Source: Burhinus oedicnemus
Taxonomy: Eukaryota; Chordata; Aves; Charadriiformes; Burhinidae
Direction of reading: 5' to 3'
Length of the DNA stretch: 64,000 nucleotides
Assembly (NCBI GenBank): GCA_008921705.1
Contig: VFFE01007869.1
Span: forward strand, 5,080,972-5,144,971
The number at the start of each line of letters is the position of its first letter. The first letter of the stretch is position 1. The notes under the pieces are model-generated. The model was given only the letters and a program-made list of their open reading frames with translations. It ran no database searches and was not told where the DNA came from. Made by a program: the position numbers and the translations under genes. This document shows positions 12,597-27,130 of the stretch, piece after piece.

Positions 12597-15500
12597 TTTT
12601 TTGTACGCTGTTTTGTATTCGAGGTGTTGTGTTTTAGCTACACAAGTAAGTTGCAACATTCAAGTGAGGAGGTGATTTCTTGCCTGAGACCCGCGCTGAA
12701 GCTCTTCATGATGAAGCTTCTGAGGTTTGTGTGCAGATACTGTGCTGCATGGAACAGAACTGGAAGTGTGTAGGATATCTTATATTTGAGATGTAACATG
12801 TCCTTAGGGCTTATTGTAACGGGCTGAGCTTAGTACAGTACTGAAGCATTTCTAAGAGAACTTCTTTAATTACTTCCAGTTTGCTCTTAGAAAAACAGTT
12901 TGCAGAATCAGCGTATAACTTTGGAACATGCATCTGGAAATACCCACTCCTCCTTTTACAATGCAAGAGTTTGTTTAGTAAGTATATGGATTTAGGGTGT
13001 AGTTTTGTTGCCTATATGATGTCTTGTCATTGTTCTTGCCAAACTGAATTTTACATAGACTGTTAAAATTTACTTCAGTTACTCAAAATTTGAAATACTA
13101 AAACAGATTTCAAGGCTGAATTAAAACATCCATGTAACCTGTAGTTTTGGTGGTAAAATTATCCTGTTAGTTTAGTCAGACTATTTTAAAGCCTCCGAAG
13201 CTCCTTTAGTGTTCTTTATCTTGTACTCATTACTCAGTAGTTATATCCAGAACTTTGTAGTTTGTTTACAGTACTATCATTCATTATTTGGGTTTATTGC
13301 TGTGTTCTGAATTCTAATACAAGGTGTACAGTTTTCAAAAGTATGTAAGGGATGTAGGATCCTGTTACCTTTTTGTTCCTGTATATTTATAGAACTTTGT
13401 TTTAAAGTCACTCAGACACCTTTTAAAATACCACATCAGATATAAAAACTACATAATAAAGTCAGTTCTTCAGTGTCATCTCCTGTTAAGTTTGTTAATT
13501 GTGTCACTGAAGCTGGCTGAGTAGCTGTGCTTCATTCACGTGTTTATATGGTTTCAGGTCGTGCAGTCTGATGAAGACAGCAGGATTGCTGTGCTAAAGT
13601 GAACAAGTTGCTTGTGTCCTTACAAATGAAGGGGATGTCAAGAAATACAGATGTATTTGTTCCTCAGTGGTACGAATGTGATTTTTTTGCAGATTTGAAA
13701 ACTACTCTGAACTGTGAGGCGGTTCTCCGTGCCTCGTTCATTGCAAGTTCTGTGAGCAACAAGACTAACGAGATCTGACTGGTGATGGCTACTGTCAGCG
13801 TCTTTCGCAAAAGAAGAAGGATCTGTTGTGATTTTATATCCTTCTTTGCTGTAGTGAATTTTTACTAGGATTCTGGAATGGCATTTAGCATATTCTGTCA
13901 TTCTACATTTTTAGGATGCTTTATATATGATATAAATTGACTTGGTGAATACACTGGTGGCCTTAATTTCCTGTTTCACTGGGATTATGAGCTTCCAGGG
14001 AAGCCAGGATGCTGACTGCTTGCCTTGTATTCTGTATTTCATTTCCAATGGGACGTAGCCGTGCTTGCTACCTAGAAATGAGCTCTGTGAGTAGAGCCCC
14101 ATGCTGACACCAATGTGTCAAGTCTTGCAGCGGGAGCAGCTCCTGAGAGCCGGGCCAAAGGAGGGTTGGAAGTGTCAGAGCAGGTAGCTGTCTTGTCCCT
14201 CCTTGCTGCAGGGTTCCTGTGCATGGCTTACTTAAACATCTTCTTAAAACATTACCCAGTGCACTGAAGTACTTGTCGTAGCTATTAATTGCCCTGCTGC
14301 ATTCCACAGAGAGTCTCCCGAGCCCTGTGGGAGTTGGCAGGCTTCTAAAATCCCTGTAAAAACAAGAAATATCAAAACAAGAGCTTCTGTATGCTCTCTT
14401 GGATAGGGATTTTTAGGAACCCAGGCGTCACAAGGAGTTTGGATTTTGTTCTGCTTTAGGGAGCTGGGGAGCCTGTCTTCACTCCTCACAAGTAACCTAG
14501 TGGAAGTACTTGGAATTACTTAGATGAGCAGCTAGAACTGTTTTTGCCTTACAGTTTTGTGTTCACGCTGTGTCTCTAAGAATCCTGTCGTGTTCGTTAA
14601 CGTTCATCTGTACCTTGTGGGTTTTGTGCCTTCCCTTGCTGTACAAACAGGTCCTAAGAGCTCTTCCCCCATGTTTTATTAACAAAGGGAGGGAAAAAAA
14701 AGTAAAAGAGAGAAAACTACTACCTAGCAATACCTTACTTTTACTGACTGTTAGAGAAAATTATATATTATAATGTGGTAAAATGTGACAGTCTGGCAAA
14801 TAATATGTTGCAACAAGCAGCAAGCATAGGTATTTGTCACCTACCCTGTTAGTTTAATGTATATATATAGCATTTTGTGTTAGAACATATGAGCCTGAGC
14901 CAATAGTTAATGCCGGTCTTTCTTAAAACTCTCTGAACAAATACATGCGGTAAGCTGGACCTTGCCTTCCGTGCTGACTGAGGTAGGGAATAGTCACTTT
15001 GTGTACGATGGGCAGCGTCTAGCGAAACTGGGCCCTCGCCCTAGCAGCTACCGTAATTCAAATTAGTAAAAAGAAGAAATCTGTGACATCGTGGCTCCAT
15101 GTGCTATGACTTTGTTGTGGTTCAAAATTTTACCTTAAATAATTGTCAGAAACGGAGGAGGAAGGAGGAGGCAAAGAGGGCAGCAAAGGCAGGGGTGGAA
15201 CAGGGAGTGTTCCAGGCCAGTCCAGAAGGACGTCGTTAGAGCCCTTTTCTGAGAGGTGGGTAGCCCAGATTCTGCTTTATTCATGCATTTTATTATTATG
15301 TCACAAAACAGTATATAAAGCAACTTGCGATATAGATATTAACAGGTATCCAGTGAATACTTTGGTAATAATATAGACATAAATAAGTTTAATCTTTGTT
15401 ACTAGAGAAAGGTGTTTTGTATGTATGTGAAAAATACCTTAACTTCCTGCTTTTATCATAACATGCTAGATACCACATCTTCCTTGTTACTTACCTAATC

Positions 15501-17777
15501 ATAAAAGTTAATGACTAAATGTGTAAACTGTAAATAGGACTTTGCAGGTGTGTGAAAAATTTTGAAAATTAGTCCATATTTATTTAATACACAAACAAGG
15601 ACTTTAGATTTTACTTTAACTTTTACTTGAAAACATTCGTGGCTGTGTCTGGTGTTAATTCAGTTCAGCTGAGTTTGGAAGGTTAGAGGCTTACCCCATT
15701 CTAATTCTGCAGTTCAACATTTGAATAGTTTTGTACATAAAATGCGAAATGATCTCACTAATTTCAGTGAGATATTGTGGCCTGTGTTAAGGGCTGTTTC
15801 ACTGGCTTGGATTGCTTTGTACATGTTAACGGCAAGTGACTTGCCATTTAGACACCACTCAATTAGTACAATTAAAGTGAAAGTAACTTTCCCAGAACAC
15901 TGTTCGGAACCTCCACTATGAATTTGCCAACAACTTGATATAGCCTGTCCAGGTGGAAACGACAGATGAGTATTTAAGTCTTTGATTAATCACGGCATTT
16001 TACCTAGCTAAGTAAAGATAATGAAACTTCTTATCCGTGGTCTCTCTTCCTTACATCTCTCCTTAAAGAAAAACATACATTAACAAGTTTATGCGAGCTG
16101 AAAGGACTTAAACTGTGTTGTTAAATTAAGAGGTGAAGGTGGTGATGCAGGAGAAAATCTGGGGTGATGTGGTTTTGTGGAGGATTTAATTCTCAGGGAA
16201 ACATTGGCCCTTTTAAAGTGTCTGTCATACAGCTGAGAGAGTAAGGCTGACAAATTGAAAAGGTTAGTAATCTAATGACTCAGTGTTTTCCCAATATCAA
16301 GAGAAATTCGTTATCAGCTGAGAGGTTCAAAAGACTAACCCTGAACTCCTTTGCTGATGATGTCAATAGAAAATTGAAAAACTTTCAATTCCTTGCATCC
16401 ACAGATACTTTAACAGAGGCTGCATTCATCCATTGTGAATACTCTCACCTCTAGGTAGCTCTCCAAAGCAAGAGAGCTCACTGACGATCACTCTTATATA
16501 GAGTTTTCTCCGTTGGGATATTTTGCTTTTTTAGACATCCCTGTAAACTTATTTTTTCATAAGCAGATCCGTTGTTGAAAATTTTGTGGGAAAGGCTGGC
16601 TTGCAGACTGGACACCATTGTTAAAGCTGGTAGAATAGTTTTCAAATAGGTTATGAAAAGCAATATAATTGCTTTGGAAAATGTGGTATGAGAGAAAGTT
16701 CTCTCTCTTCCTACAAACTGGCTGCAGGAAGATGTCTGGTAGGCCTTCATCCAAAGCTGACTGAAAGCAATGGGAATCTCACAGGCTTTGGCCACATTCT
16801 CACTTTGATACGAATTGGTACACAAATCCAAATTAATTTCTGACTTGACTTTATAAATTTGACTGGAGCTATCATAGGTAAATATTGAAGTCTCTATTTT
16901 AGTGTTGTCAGTTAAAACATTTTGCAAGCTATTCCTTGCAAGAAAGAAAAGAAGGGGAAATACTTGTGATATATTGAGCTAGTTTTTTTTTAAATCACGG
17001 TACATAAATAACATCACAAAATATTAAAACCCAAAAGAGTCAGGAGGAGGAAATACAAGTTATATCCATAGCAATGCGGATAGCTTTAGGTGGAACTCGT
17101 GATAACTTCTCACTGAGGAGAATACAAGGACATGCACAGCTTGCACTGGCTCCAGTGGGGCAAGGAACAAGCTTTGAGCCCGTCTCTGCTTGTCACTTAA
17201 AACTTCTGTCAGACTGATTAAATGTTTGCATGAGCGCAGGTCTGCTGCTGACTCACTCTGCTGGAACTGGTACGTGTCACTGGAAGCCGCACGGATCATC
17301 TGGGAATCCGCACTGACAACTCTCTTCTTTTGAGAGTTGCATCTGGTTTGCATAATATATTTAGTTTCTTTGCTGGTGATCAGTTTATTTAAATTATTCA
17401 GTATTACTGCTTTAAAAATGAGAGATGAATTTCTGTGTCAAAAAAAGTATGGAAGTACTCTGGGACTGCTTCTGCCAAAATCACAGCCTCAGTCACAACG
17501 TTTTTTTAAAAGGTTGAGCATACAGTTTAGGTCACTTCAAGTTCAGCTTAGTGGGGTACAACACACCAGGACAGAGTTTTGTCTTACGCTTGTAGGTGCT
17601 TGCAAATCAGAAAGCCAGCAAACGGCCTAGTGCATTTTTTCATACCGGGAGCATCCCTTCCTCAGACGACATGTTGGACTTCACTGTGGAGGGTGGTGAC
17701 ACTGACCATGCCAGGGTGTTTCACCAAGGCACCGAATCCCAGGAGAGCTGAGGCTGGCAGGCAGCCCCGGAGCTCCC
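12597..17777. other. Intergenic DNA, no gene seen
   Basis: AT-rich sequence without a supportable gene. A 149-codon open frame on the minus strand (16478-16927) is the longest here, but its product matches no family I know. It contains no domain signature and lies in AT-rich sequence, so I treat it as a chance frame. A G-rich purine patch lies at about 15150-15210. Confidence 0.5.
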
Positions 17778-17945
17778 CATCCCACCCCTGCGCAGGCAGG
17801 GTTGGTGACAACAGGCTGCCCAGGGCCGTGTCTGGTCGGGAGGTGTGTATCTCCAAGGGTGGTGATACTTCTGGGCACCTGTGCCACTGACTGTCCACCT
17901 GCACAGTAAAACAGCTTTTTCTCTTGAGGCAAGAATGGAAAGACA
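17778..17945 (-). mobile_element. CR1 retroposon fragment, antisense
   Basis: A GC-rich block carrying the CR1 words 'cacccctgcgcaggcagggt', 'aggctgcccagggccgtgtc', 'gtatctccaagggtggtgat' and 'cagtaaaacagctttttctc', in the order expected for an antisense CR1 3' region. Both ends are truncated: the terminal 'aatcatagaat' part is absent on the left. The several overlapping open frames over 17579-18195 arise from this repeat and are not genes. Confidence 0.75.
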
Positions 17946-20900
17946 GAGATACCCTGTTAGTTTACATCCAGAATTGGAAGAAATAATAAATTCAAATTCT
18001 TTTAACTGTGTCATTCTGTGCCGTCTCAGGTCATCACTTTTCGTAGGCGCACTTTTCTCTCACCACGTGTCAAGAGAGTTTACACTGAGCAGCACTTCAT
18101 GTTGGGAGGATGGAGGACGTAGCGTGACATTGTTTAAAGAGGATAAAATAATTCCTAGGGGGGTTATTGTTGAAATACAACTCAAGTCCTTTTAGGTTTT
18201 GTTAATGCAAGTGAAAATATAACTCTGTATTACATGACTGTACATATGCTTCACAGGGACAAGGCAATCAGCGGATGAGCAGCACTTTGCCTCTGAGAAG
18301 ACTTGACTGCCAGGGTTTGCTCAGTTTGCAAGAACATTCTTAATCTACGGTCCATAAGGCACATTATAAGGAGAGACACTGCTTGTGCAAGGGTCCTAGT
18401 ACCTGTTTTACATCTCCTCTTCTTGTGCTCTGTGTACTTGCTTTTCTTACAGCTACCTGCCCTCCCCAGGTGATAGTGACAGGAAGCATTGCTTCAGGAA
18501 CTCCTGCTCCATAGCACCCGTCTAGCTTATCTTACGGAATCAACAGTGCATTTGCTGGACATCCTTGGTGAGACACCTTGGCAGCCCTTTTTGACAGCAG
18601 GCGTGAAGTCGGCTCTGTAACACAAGGCCTTTGCAGCACCAATCAGTAGTAATTCTTGGTACTGTTCAGCAGCTCCCACAGTGGGGTTTAAGGTTACCCA
18701 TCAAAGCCATGCGATCAAGAGTCTTTGAAGTCAGTTGTAGTTCCTAGATTTTGCCTTACAAGCCTGCAGAAAGCTGACTTTATAAAGCACATGAGTCTAT
18801 ATCCATCCTATGTCAGTATTGTGCTAAATTTGTCATAATCTTCTCTGAAATTATTTCGAGGTTCATGAAGGTTTGATTTCCCCCCCCCCCTCTTGTAAAA
18901 TGCAATATTCATATCAGGAGTAAAAAAAGAACATTTTTCTTACTGTGTTCCAAGACTGAACACAGAAAACATCAGACATCTCACAAGAGAGATGGATTTT
19001 ATGGTAACTCTGGCATTATTTTTCAGCTCCCATGGTCTGACTTTAAATACCTAATGAAATTTCTGGCTGAATCCAGACAAACTCTTTGAAAATTTTGAGG
19101 TTCACTAATCATCATGCATAGGGTGAAACAGTTCTGAATGACCTTCCTCTTTTCATTGTCTCTATTCAGAAGGCATCTCTGAAGTTGGTGGGAAAATGCC
19201 CCGCTATCTCAAAATTGGGTGTCTCGTACTTTTCTGTACATTTCTTTTTCTCTGATTTCTCCTCAATGCCAAAATATATTCTTCATAGATTTTACAAAAC
19301 AACAAGTGTCAGATCTTTTAGGTCACAATACAGAAGCTTTGTGCCCCTGCATTGGAAACTCGTCCTGTAGTTAGAAACAGCCTCAGAACCTGGTGAGCAG
19401 TTGACAAAGGTAAGAATTTGCTATGAAGACTGAGTAATGATGAATGTATTTACAGGACGCTAATGTGTTTGTTTCGCTTCTTGTCATTGTAACACAGGCT
19501 GTTACGCTCCTAATTCAGCCCTTACTTGCGTGAAAAATAACCTTACTGAGAACCACTAGGTCCATGTTAGGTAAACGCTCACAAATGATATTGAACTGAC
19601 TGGTGAGGGAAGGGGGGTTTGGGAGGCATTTTTTCTTAAATACTGCATTTTCCTAAGCTCAACTAGTAAACGTTTGTTATCAGTGCCCATCTTGGTTTAC
19701 TTAGTTTGTGCAAATACCAAACATCAGATTATACTGCACAGTTTAAAAGGGAAGGTCTTCTATGTGACCTGAATTTTGAGCTGATGGTTACAGATAAAGG
19801 CACTCAGGCAATTCCCAGCATCCCCACAGCAAACTGTTGATTCTGTTGCTGCTCTGGGGGTAGGATCAGCCCAAAGGTGGAATACTAGAATTGGTGGTAG
19901 TTTTGATAGGCTTAGGGGAATATTCCTGAGAAGCGAAAATAACACAGGATAGCTTTGGGATTTAACGGTTTGTGTTTTAGCAAAGGTTTTGTGGAACTCA
20001 TGGGGGAAGAAGGATAGCGTCCATTACCCAGAATATTACTGCTGTGCAGAACCACCAGAGCTAGGGACGGGTAACCAGCAGAGCACGATGTAACTGCCTT
20101 GGCAGAGTGCAAAATAGCGCAGCTGCCTTGCTCCGTGTACCCAAGGGAGCCGACAGAGAGAAAGCCCAAACGTCTCTTTGTGTTGCATTGCCTCATGGTC
20201 TGGTGACCTTTGGCCTTGCACAGGGGTTTTTATAGGTATTTTACAAACAAAAACCCAATTACTGAAAAGTGAAGTTTGTGTAGAAGAACCTGAAACTACA
20301 AAGCATCATAATCTGAAGTGAACATTTTCTTTCTCAAAGACGTACCTCCTAGGGAGAGATATTTGGAAAGTGCAACTGATTTCTTTTGTAATCTGCAGTA
20401 CTCCTTTGCCATTCTTCAGGTCTGATGAAAACAGTCCTTTTGATGAGCTCATACTGCAATTAAACCTTTCCATTAAAAAAATAAATTTTTTTCCATGAGA
20501 AGAAAGATTTCGTTTTGTATTCCAGTGTCCTCTTTTACTACCTTTTTCACCCTTTCCAGTACCAAGTCAGTCATCCGTTACATCAGCAAAGCTAATGGAC
20601 CTTTTTACTGTCACTCAGAATTAATTAGCAGCCCTTTCTTTATTCAGTAGTCTAAAAACACTTCAAAAACACATGCACATTTGGTTACCCTCTGGGGAAG
20701 AAGTTACAGGATATGGCTCTGTTATGAAGTGTGATTTTGAGGGACTCCGGAGCACAGCCGTGGCAGAAAGCAGTGGCTGGAGCCAGCGCATGCATTCTCA
20801 GCCCACATGACTTTTTTTATCTTTTCAAATTTATTAAAGCTATGGAAAAGAAACGTTTATTGTTTTTTTCAGCAGTCTTATTGAATATCTGAAATCTATC

Positions 20901-23900
20901 CAATTTGCTTTATCGCCTGTATTTCTTTTACAATATCAGTTGTGGGTTTTTTCAGCTGTACCCCAGCCTTTTTTTCCTATTTTTCCAAACTTCTCCCACG
21001 GTTCAAGTCAGAGTAGAAGTCTTCCTAAGGAAGTCCCAGGAAAATCGCTACACAGTAAGCCATAGCAGCCTTCCCTAATGGGTGAGCTTAAGAAATTTTC
21101 CTGTAGTCTCTCCTTTCCCATTCAGGCTGGCGAAAGGCTGCCATCTTCCTGCAGAGCTGCTCCTCTCCCTGGGGCTCCTCCTGGGAAAGAGCAGCGCGTT
21201 TCTGCTGCTCTGCTTATTTGGAGAAGGAGTACTGGTCTGCTGCACAAAAATCATCCCTTCCCTTAAAGTAAAGCCCTTTAAAGTCTCTGTAACGTATGTG
21301 CAGAATAGAAAGGATTCCCAATTTTTTATGAAAAAAAGATGTTTTCGTTGTTCTTACATGCCTAAGCTGTGTCCCGTGCTTTGTCCACATTCTTTGGGTA
21401 TCATTTATGACAGCATTTATATTTGAGGTTTCAGGGTAAAGCAACGCTTAAAACACAGGCTTCCTTGCAAAAATATTTGGTGAATAACAGTATCTTTTCA
21501 AGAAGCAGGTCGGTGCTAGAAAGATAATAGTTTTGTTGGTATATGTAAAAGCAGCGATAACCAGCAAATACAAGTTCTTAGTCCTCTAGAGGCAGAATTT
21601 GGTTCCAGAGCTTTCAATCTTCACTCGTTAAAACTCGATTTCATCCTAACTCCTGGGGTTGAATCTGCTCATTCACCCTTCCTCGGAGGTGAGTGGGAAA
21701 GAAGATGATGAGGAAGTAACGACGGAAAGAGAAATGAAGGGCTAAGACAACCCACCGCAGAGCTGTTGAGACTATACAGCAGGCAGTGAAATGTGCACGC
21801 AGTATTACAAATGGCTCTTGCGGTCATTAATTTTATTACTGTTGGAGAAAGTTCTACATATACAGCTGATTTTCCTGCCGCTTCCAGATGGGGTCATAGC
21901 TGGGTCACTCAAAAGCGTATGCCTTCTTCCTTTTTTTTTTTTCCTCCCTTCAGAAAGGGATAATTGTTTCTTCCCAGCTGTTTGGATTCTCCAGTTAACT
22001 CTCTCAGTGCAGTTTTCCACAGTAGTGTGGTCTTACTGCTGCCCAGCTCCTGCTAGGTTGCACAGCATTCGCTTTTTCTCCAATATGCTACATACATTTT
22101 GCGGCGTCTAAAACAGGAGTGATTACCAAGCACAATGCCACATTTACTGGATTTGTTCAGTGATGAGGTATGAGCGCGCTAATACAGCTGCATTAGGGGT
22201 GTTCCACTGCTAGCAGCGCTGCACAGCAAAATTAAAAGCATTCATATCACGCTGTTCCATGAATTATATTCATAGCCTGCTGTGCTCTCTATTAGAAAGC
22301 AAACAGTTACTGTGAGGAGGTGTACCGAAGAATTGCCTCCCTGCTAGCTCTCTGTCTCCTCCTGTCAATTTGGTGAGCCGGTGGCTGCTCAGTAAAAGTG
22401 ACATTGTGGAGTGTCTTGTGTCAAGAGAGCCATTACGCCACACCTAGCAGCATGGCTTACGCTCCATGCTATCCAGAATTGAGCTTCTCTCCACTTAGGT
22501 AGCTGCAGATTTTGCGACCGTCTCTCTGCCTTGCCATCCACTAAAGAAATAACACCTTCCTGACTAGAGCCGTCCCTTTCTCCTCCTTGTATACACTGCA
22601 TACTTAATACCTCTTCCCTCTCGGCATTGCCATCCTGGAATTATCATGTTACGATTGCTTGTTTCTCCTCTAGTTGGTCCCGCTTTGGACATTTCCCAGA
22701 TAACAGCACATAATCATCTCTGGTAGCGTGCGTACAGTGCAACCCGGATGGATTCATTCTCATCTCTCTGCCATCTTGTTTATTGCCAGCCTCGCTGAAG
22801 GGCTGGCACTATTTTCGTTTCCCATCGGCTCATTATCGGCTTCTGAAAGTCTTGGGGAAAGATGCACACCGTGACTGTGCCTCACCCAGTGGACACTTTG
22901 GGGCTTACTCGCTTTTACCTCCAGTTGTCTCTTACTAACTCTGTAGTTCTCCAAAAACCTTCAGTTCATTGCAGTCTCAATTTGCTGTCTGTATTTACAG
23001 CACGGAAGCAAAAACCTAAAGTGAGGGAGCTCCGACAATGGGCGCTGCTTCGTACTGACCCATCTGCTCAGAGAGGTGCTGCCGCACGGAGGGACGGGCT
23101 GTGACCTGCTGCTGCGAGTGACCATAACCCCTTGGATTCAAAAGGAGCATCTGCACAGCAAGGTTCTGTTTCACCGGAGTCAGAGCCGGTGCAGTCTAGC
23201 CCATAATGAGCACGTAAGTTAAATCATATTTTTAGGTTTAATGGAATTACTCCTGATTTACATTGCTCTAATTGCTCCAAATCAGTAAGCACCCTTTTCC
23301 TGCACCACAACAATACAGCTGCAGCGGAAATGGATTAAGAATAAGAGTATCTGCCTTTTTTTAGAAGCCACCATTGATTTAATTCATCTGAGGCAAATAA
23401 CCAGGTGAAATAATTAGCTGCAGTTTAACCATCTTGTATCTGAAAGTGATGTCTGAGTCCGATAGACCAAAAATGATCATTTAGTTTGACATCTTTTTAA
23501 AAGTCTGTTAAAAAAAATCTAGAAAAAATAAGATATTTTCTTTCGCATATTATTGAGGAATAAATTACAAAGACATTTATGGAAACATTTATGCGTGGCA
23601 CAGAGGTTATATCACCTTCTGAAATGAAATACTTGTACAACTGCTGTAAAAACCTTGTCTCTCTTGAGTGACAAAAAGAAGCAAAACCGTAAGTCAAAGC
23701 TTAGCGTAGTGCAAGGTATGAATATAAAATGTGACTCATACACTAAATAGGATAAATTTTTAATACCCTGTTTGTTGGTAGTGTTTTATGAATGGTGAAT
23801 ATTTGATTCTCTTTGCAAGCATTTCTGAATTGTTACATGCAGCGTGTCTCAGAAATCCTTTCACAGAGTGTGGAGTAGTGCTGACTCTTCCTTTAAAGAG

Positions 23901-26900
23901 GCATCGTTGTGCGGTGCTGTTTGAAATGGGGCCAGAGAGGAGATTTCCATGCCTAATGTATTTTCTCTTTGTGATCATTCCTTAGCAAAGAGAATTCACA
24001 CCAGGATGAAGAATATATACCTGTATTGCAAAGAACAGTATTTGTATTAGGAACCTCCCGTAATTCAGGAAGCAAAATGGGGAGAAGAAAGGGAATAGGT
24101 CGTAAGGATCTTAAGCTACAAATTCACACCTGCCTTGACACAGTCCAAACCAAGGACACCGCAGCAGACAAAGGTGTCTTTTTCTGTCTCTTGGTTTCTG
24201 CAAGATCATTACTCGTGGCCTTTTGGCAGTGCTGCATTATTCCATTCTCGCACTGTTTCTTCAGAAAATTTGGGAGAAGGGGAGTTGTGGTGACACTGCC
24301 TCTCTGCTGGCTTACCTGTCCTCGCCAACCCCAGACCTAGTTGAGCCTGTTCACAAATTTCAGGGAAATTTGAGAGTGAAATTACAATTGCAAAGATATT
24401 GTTCCTGTAAGTTTTGAAAGACTGCAATATGAGCTCCTCCTTTAGAAGAGATCGGAGAGTCTCATTCGGATTCATTTGCTCCAGTCAGAAGAGAAGTTTC
24501 CGAGCTTAGACCTTACTGGGCATGCACGTCAGCTGCCTGGAGGCACAGCTGTGTGGAAGATCCTGCTTCTCTTTGTAGAGTTGCTTGTTTCTTGCTACAA
24601 CCAAATTCTCTCTTTAGTTTTAAGACGAAACTGATCTTTCTGTACATGTTTTATTGGAATTTATCAGTCATGTTAAAGAAAGAGAAATATGAAGGGAAGC
24701 AGCTTGAGTTCATCACTCCTGAGACTTTTGGTTTATAACTATGAAATGACCAGAGGAAAGAACATTTCACCATATTGTGAATTATGGTAAAAGCTGCCAC
24801 ACAGAATGGCAAGGTGCAGTTCATATAACAAAATACATTCTGTGGGAAGAGAAACTGAAGTGAGTAATACGTCACCTGCCTTGAATAGGTACGGTGATAA
24901 ATAAAAGTGGCTTTCTTCTTGAAAATGTTGATGAGCATTTAATTCCAAGTACAAATGGAAGGCACAGAACGCGCTGCTCTTACCAAAGTGTCCAAAAAGC
25001 TCAGGGAGGCATAGAGGCTGTATATGCACAGCCAATAAAGCAAGGGCAGTAAAGTGCGTGAAGAGGATTGTACTGAGGGAACTTTCAGAAAAATTGTGGT
25101 TGATCGGTGCCGTCAGGGCTGTTGGATATCCAGTGTAGTTGACTCAGGATACAGGAGAAAAATTTTCCGAAGTAGGGAAAATAAACTGCCCAAGCATCCT
25201 TAAATTTGTTTCTAAAGACCTGGCAGTAATGTGGCAAGAGCAGATGAAGATGACACGGGCAATGGAAACAGGGAATTTAAGAATGAAAGTAACTGATCCC
25301 ATTTCAGGAAGCACTAAGATGTGCCAGAGTGAATGAAGCTGGTTTCCCACAGCTTAGCATCCAGGTTAATTGAAGTTTCAGCTGAAGGCTTCTTTATGGT
25401 CGAAGTATTTATAAAGCCTCTGCTTTGTCTTCACTAGTTTCTAGTGAAGAGGGAACTCTGCTGCAGCCGGCAGCAGATCAGCTCCTCATTTTCATAAAAC
25501 TTGTGGGAACTTAATAGCTTTGACACCGTCAAATTGAGATAAGAACAATCATTTTGTCAAAAGGAATTGAGGGACGGGGAGTGGAAGAGAGACATGCGCA
25601 GGCATATATACACACTCAGGCATGGTCATGTGCTCCCTGAGGACGCCAGGATAAAAAATAAAGGTCCAAACAAGGGTGAATGATGCTTCATTCTCTTCTT
25701 ATCTCTTGACTGTACTTCTGACCAGGTTCACACTGTTAATCTTAAGATTTAGGACACTGTCCTTAATTTAAAGTAGACTTGCGGGGGCAGAGGTGACTGT
25801 GATTTGTAAATAGAAGGAAATGAGCCCTGGCCTTTAGCTGGCACAGCACAGATTAACAATCAATAGTCTACCAGGACAGATAAATCACGAAAGCCAAGTC
25901 AAATCCTGTACAGTTAAAGGCCAGATGGATGGTCCAGATCCAGGACTGTGCTTTGTGTGGAAGGCAGGATGGATGCTCCTCTCTTTTGCAAATTTCTGAC
26001 ATGAGGGTTGACAGTTGGTCCTGATAAATAACGCAGAGTCCTCAAGAGGGAGCCGCAATGTGAAAGGGAGAATGGAGAGGCAAAGGCTCCCAGTCAGGCT
26101 GCATAGGAGGAGTGTGGCTTTATGACAGGTCCTGCACTGAGGACAGTTCTGTGGCTTTATGGGGCACATGGAGTTGACTGGAAGACCTAGCCTGTTTTGG
26201 GGCACAAGCCTTCCCAGCGCCATGGCAGGGCAGCTTGGAAATCAGAAATGAAGGAGGAGTTACTCAGATAAGTTGTCATTGCCCTTAGCTCTGATCCTTG
26301 CGTTGTGGGCTCTGGTCACACAATATATCTGTGGCTGTGGATTCCCCTCCACTGCCTGTCCCGTCTGGGGCTCCGAGCATCGCTGCCTCCAACCCTGCCC
26401 TGCCCTGGCAGGAGGGAAAACACCCGAGCAATCCAGCTGTTGGCTTGACACAGCTAATGTGTTTCAAAGTGGGTAGAACTGAGCAAGGATCAGGTTGTTA
26501 ATAACACACATTTCTAACTGAGTGAATTTGTAATGTTACCCAGACTAGCGCGTAACTGCAGCAGCCTTACAATATGACCTTTCATCAGAAAATACTTGTC
26601 CTGCATCCCCATCGCGTATTTGAACTCAAAGTGGTGCCAAAAAGAAGAGGGAGGCAGAATCCTCCAAGAAGATTGCAGTGAACCTATCTGTCCACTTAAC
26701 ATCTGAGCGTTGGCAATTCTGTCAGCTTACAAGTTTCACCAGTATTGCACTTTCTCAAGAGAAAACATTCATAATGTGCCAAAATGTGCTTGGCTGTGAT
26801 TCTATCCATGTACTCGGCTAGAGCAGACAGTCGGCATTTGATGCGGCTCATATTTGAATCATGCGGGGAATGAAAGTTTTATACACCCCAGACTGAGTTG

Positions 26901-27130
26901 AGATGCCGCACAGGCAGGCAACTCCTGGCTGACATGCGTGGCAGTGACCTGTCGTTAATGAAAGGCTGTCACTCAGTAACTGTAGGGTTAGCATCTGTGT
27001 GCAGCGTGTGTGTGTACGCATGTACACTTGCAGTGGGAGTAGGAATACAAAAAGGCAGAGCAGACACACCCCTTCTGTTTCATCTTCATAAAGGGCTCTT
27101 GCGGCTTTTCCCCTTGCTAAGCTTGGAGTG
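17946..27130. other. Intergenic DNA upstream of GPR149
   Basis: No exon recognised. An 11-C homopolymer lies at 18880-18890 and a 12-T run at 21931-21942. The stretch 22130-23430 is richer in TAATTA, ATTTGCAT-like and CAGCTG words than its surroundings and could contain conserved regulatory sequence, but this cannot be decided from one sequence. Small open frames on both strands overlap one another and have no domain signatures. Confidence 0.5.

Noticed and set aside
16478..16927. 149-codon minus-strand ORF
   Set aside because: No family resemblance; compatible with a chance open frame in this length of noncoding DNA.
18880..18890. Quadruplex on the minus strand from the C11 run
   Set aside because: A single homopolymer without further C-tracts nearby; treated as a simple repeat.
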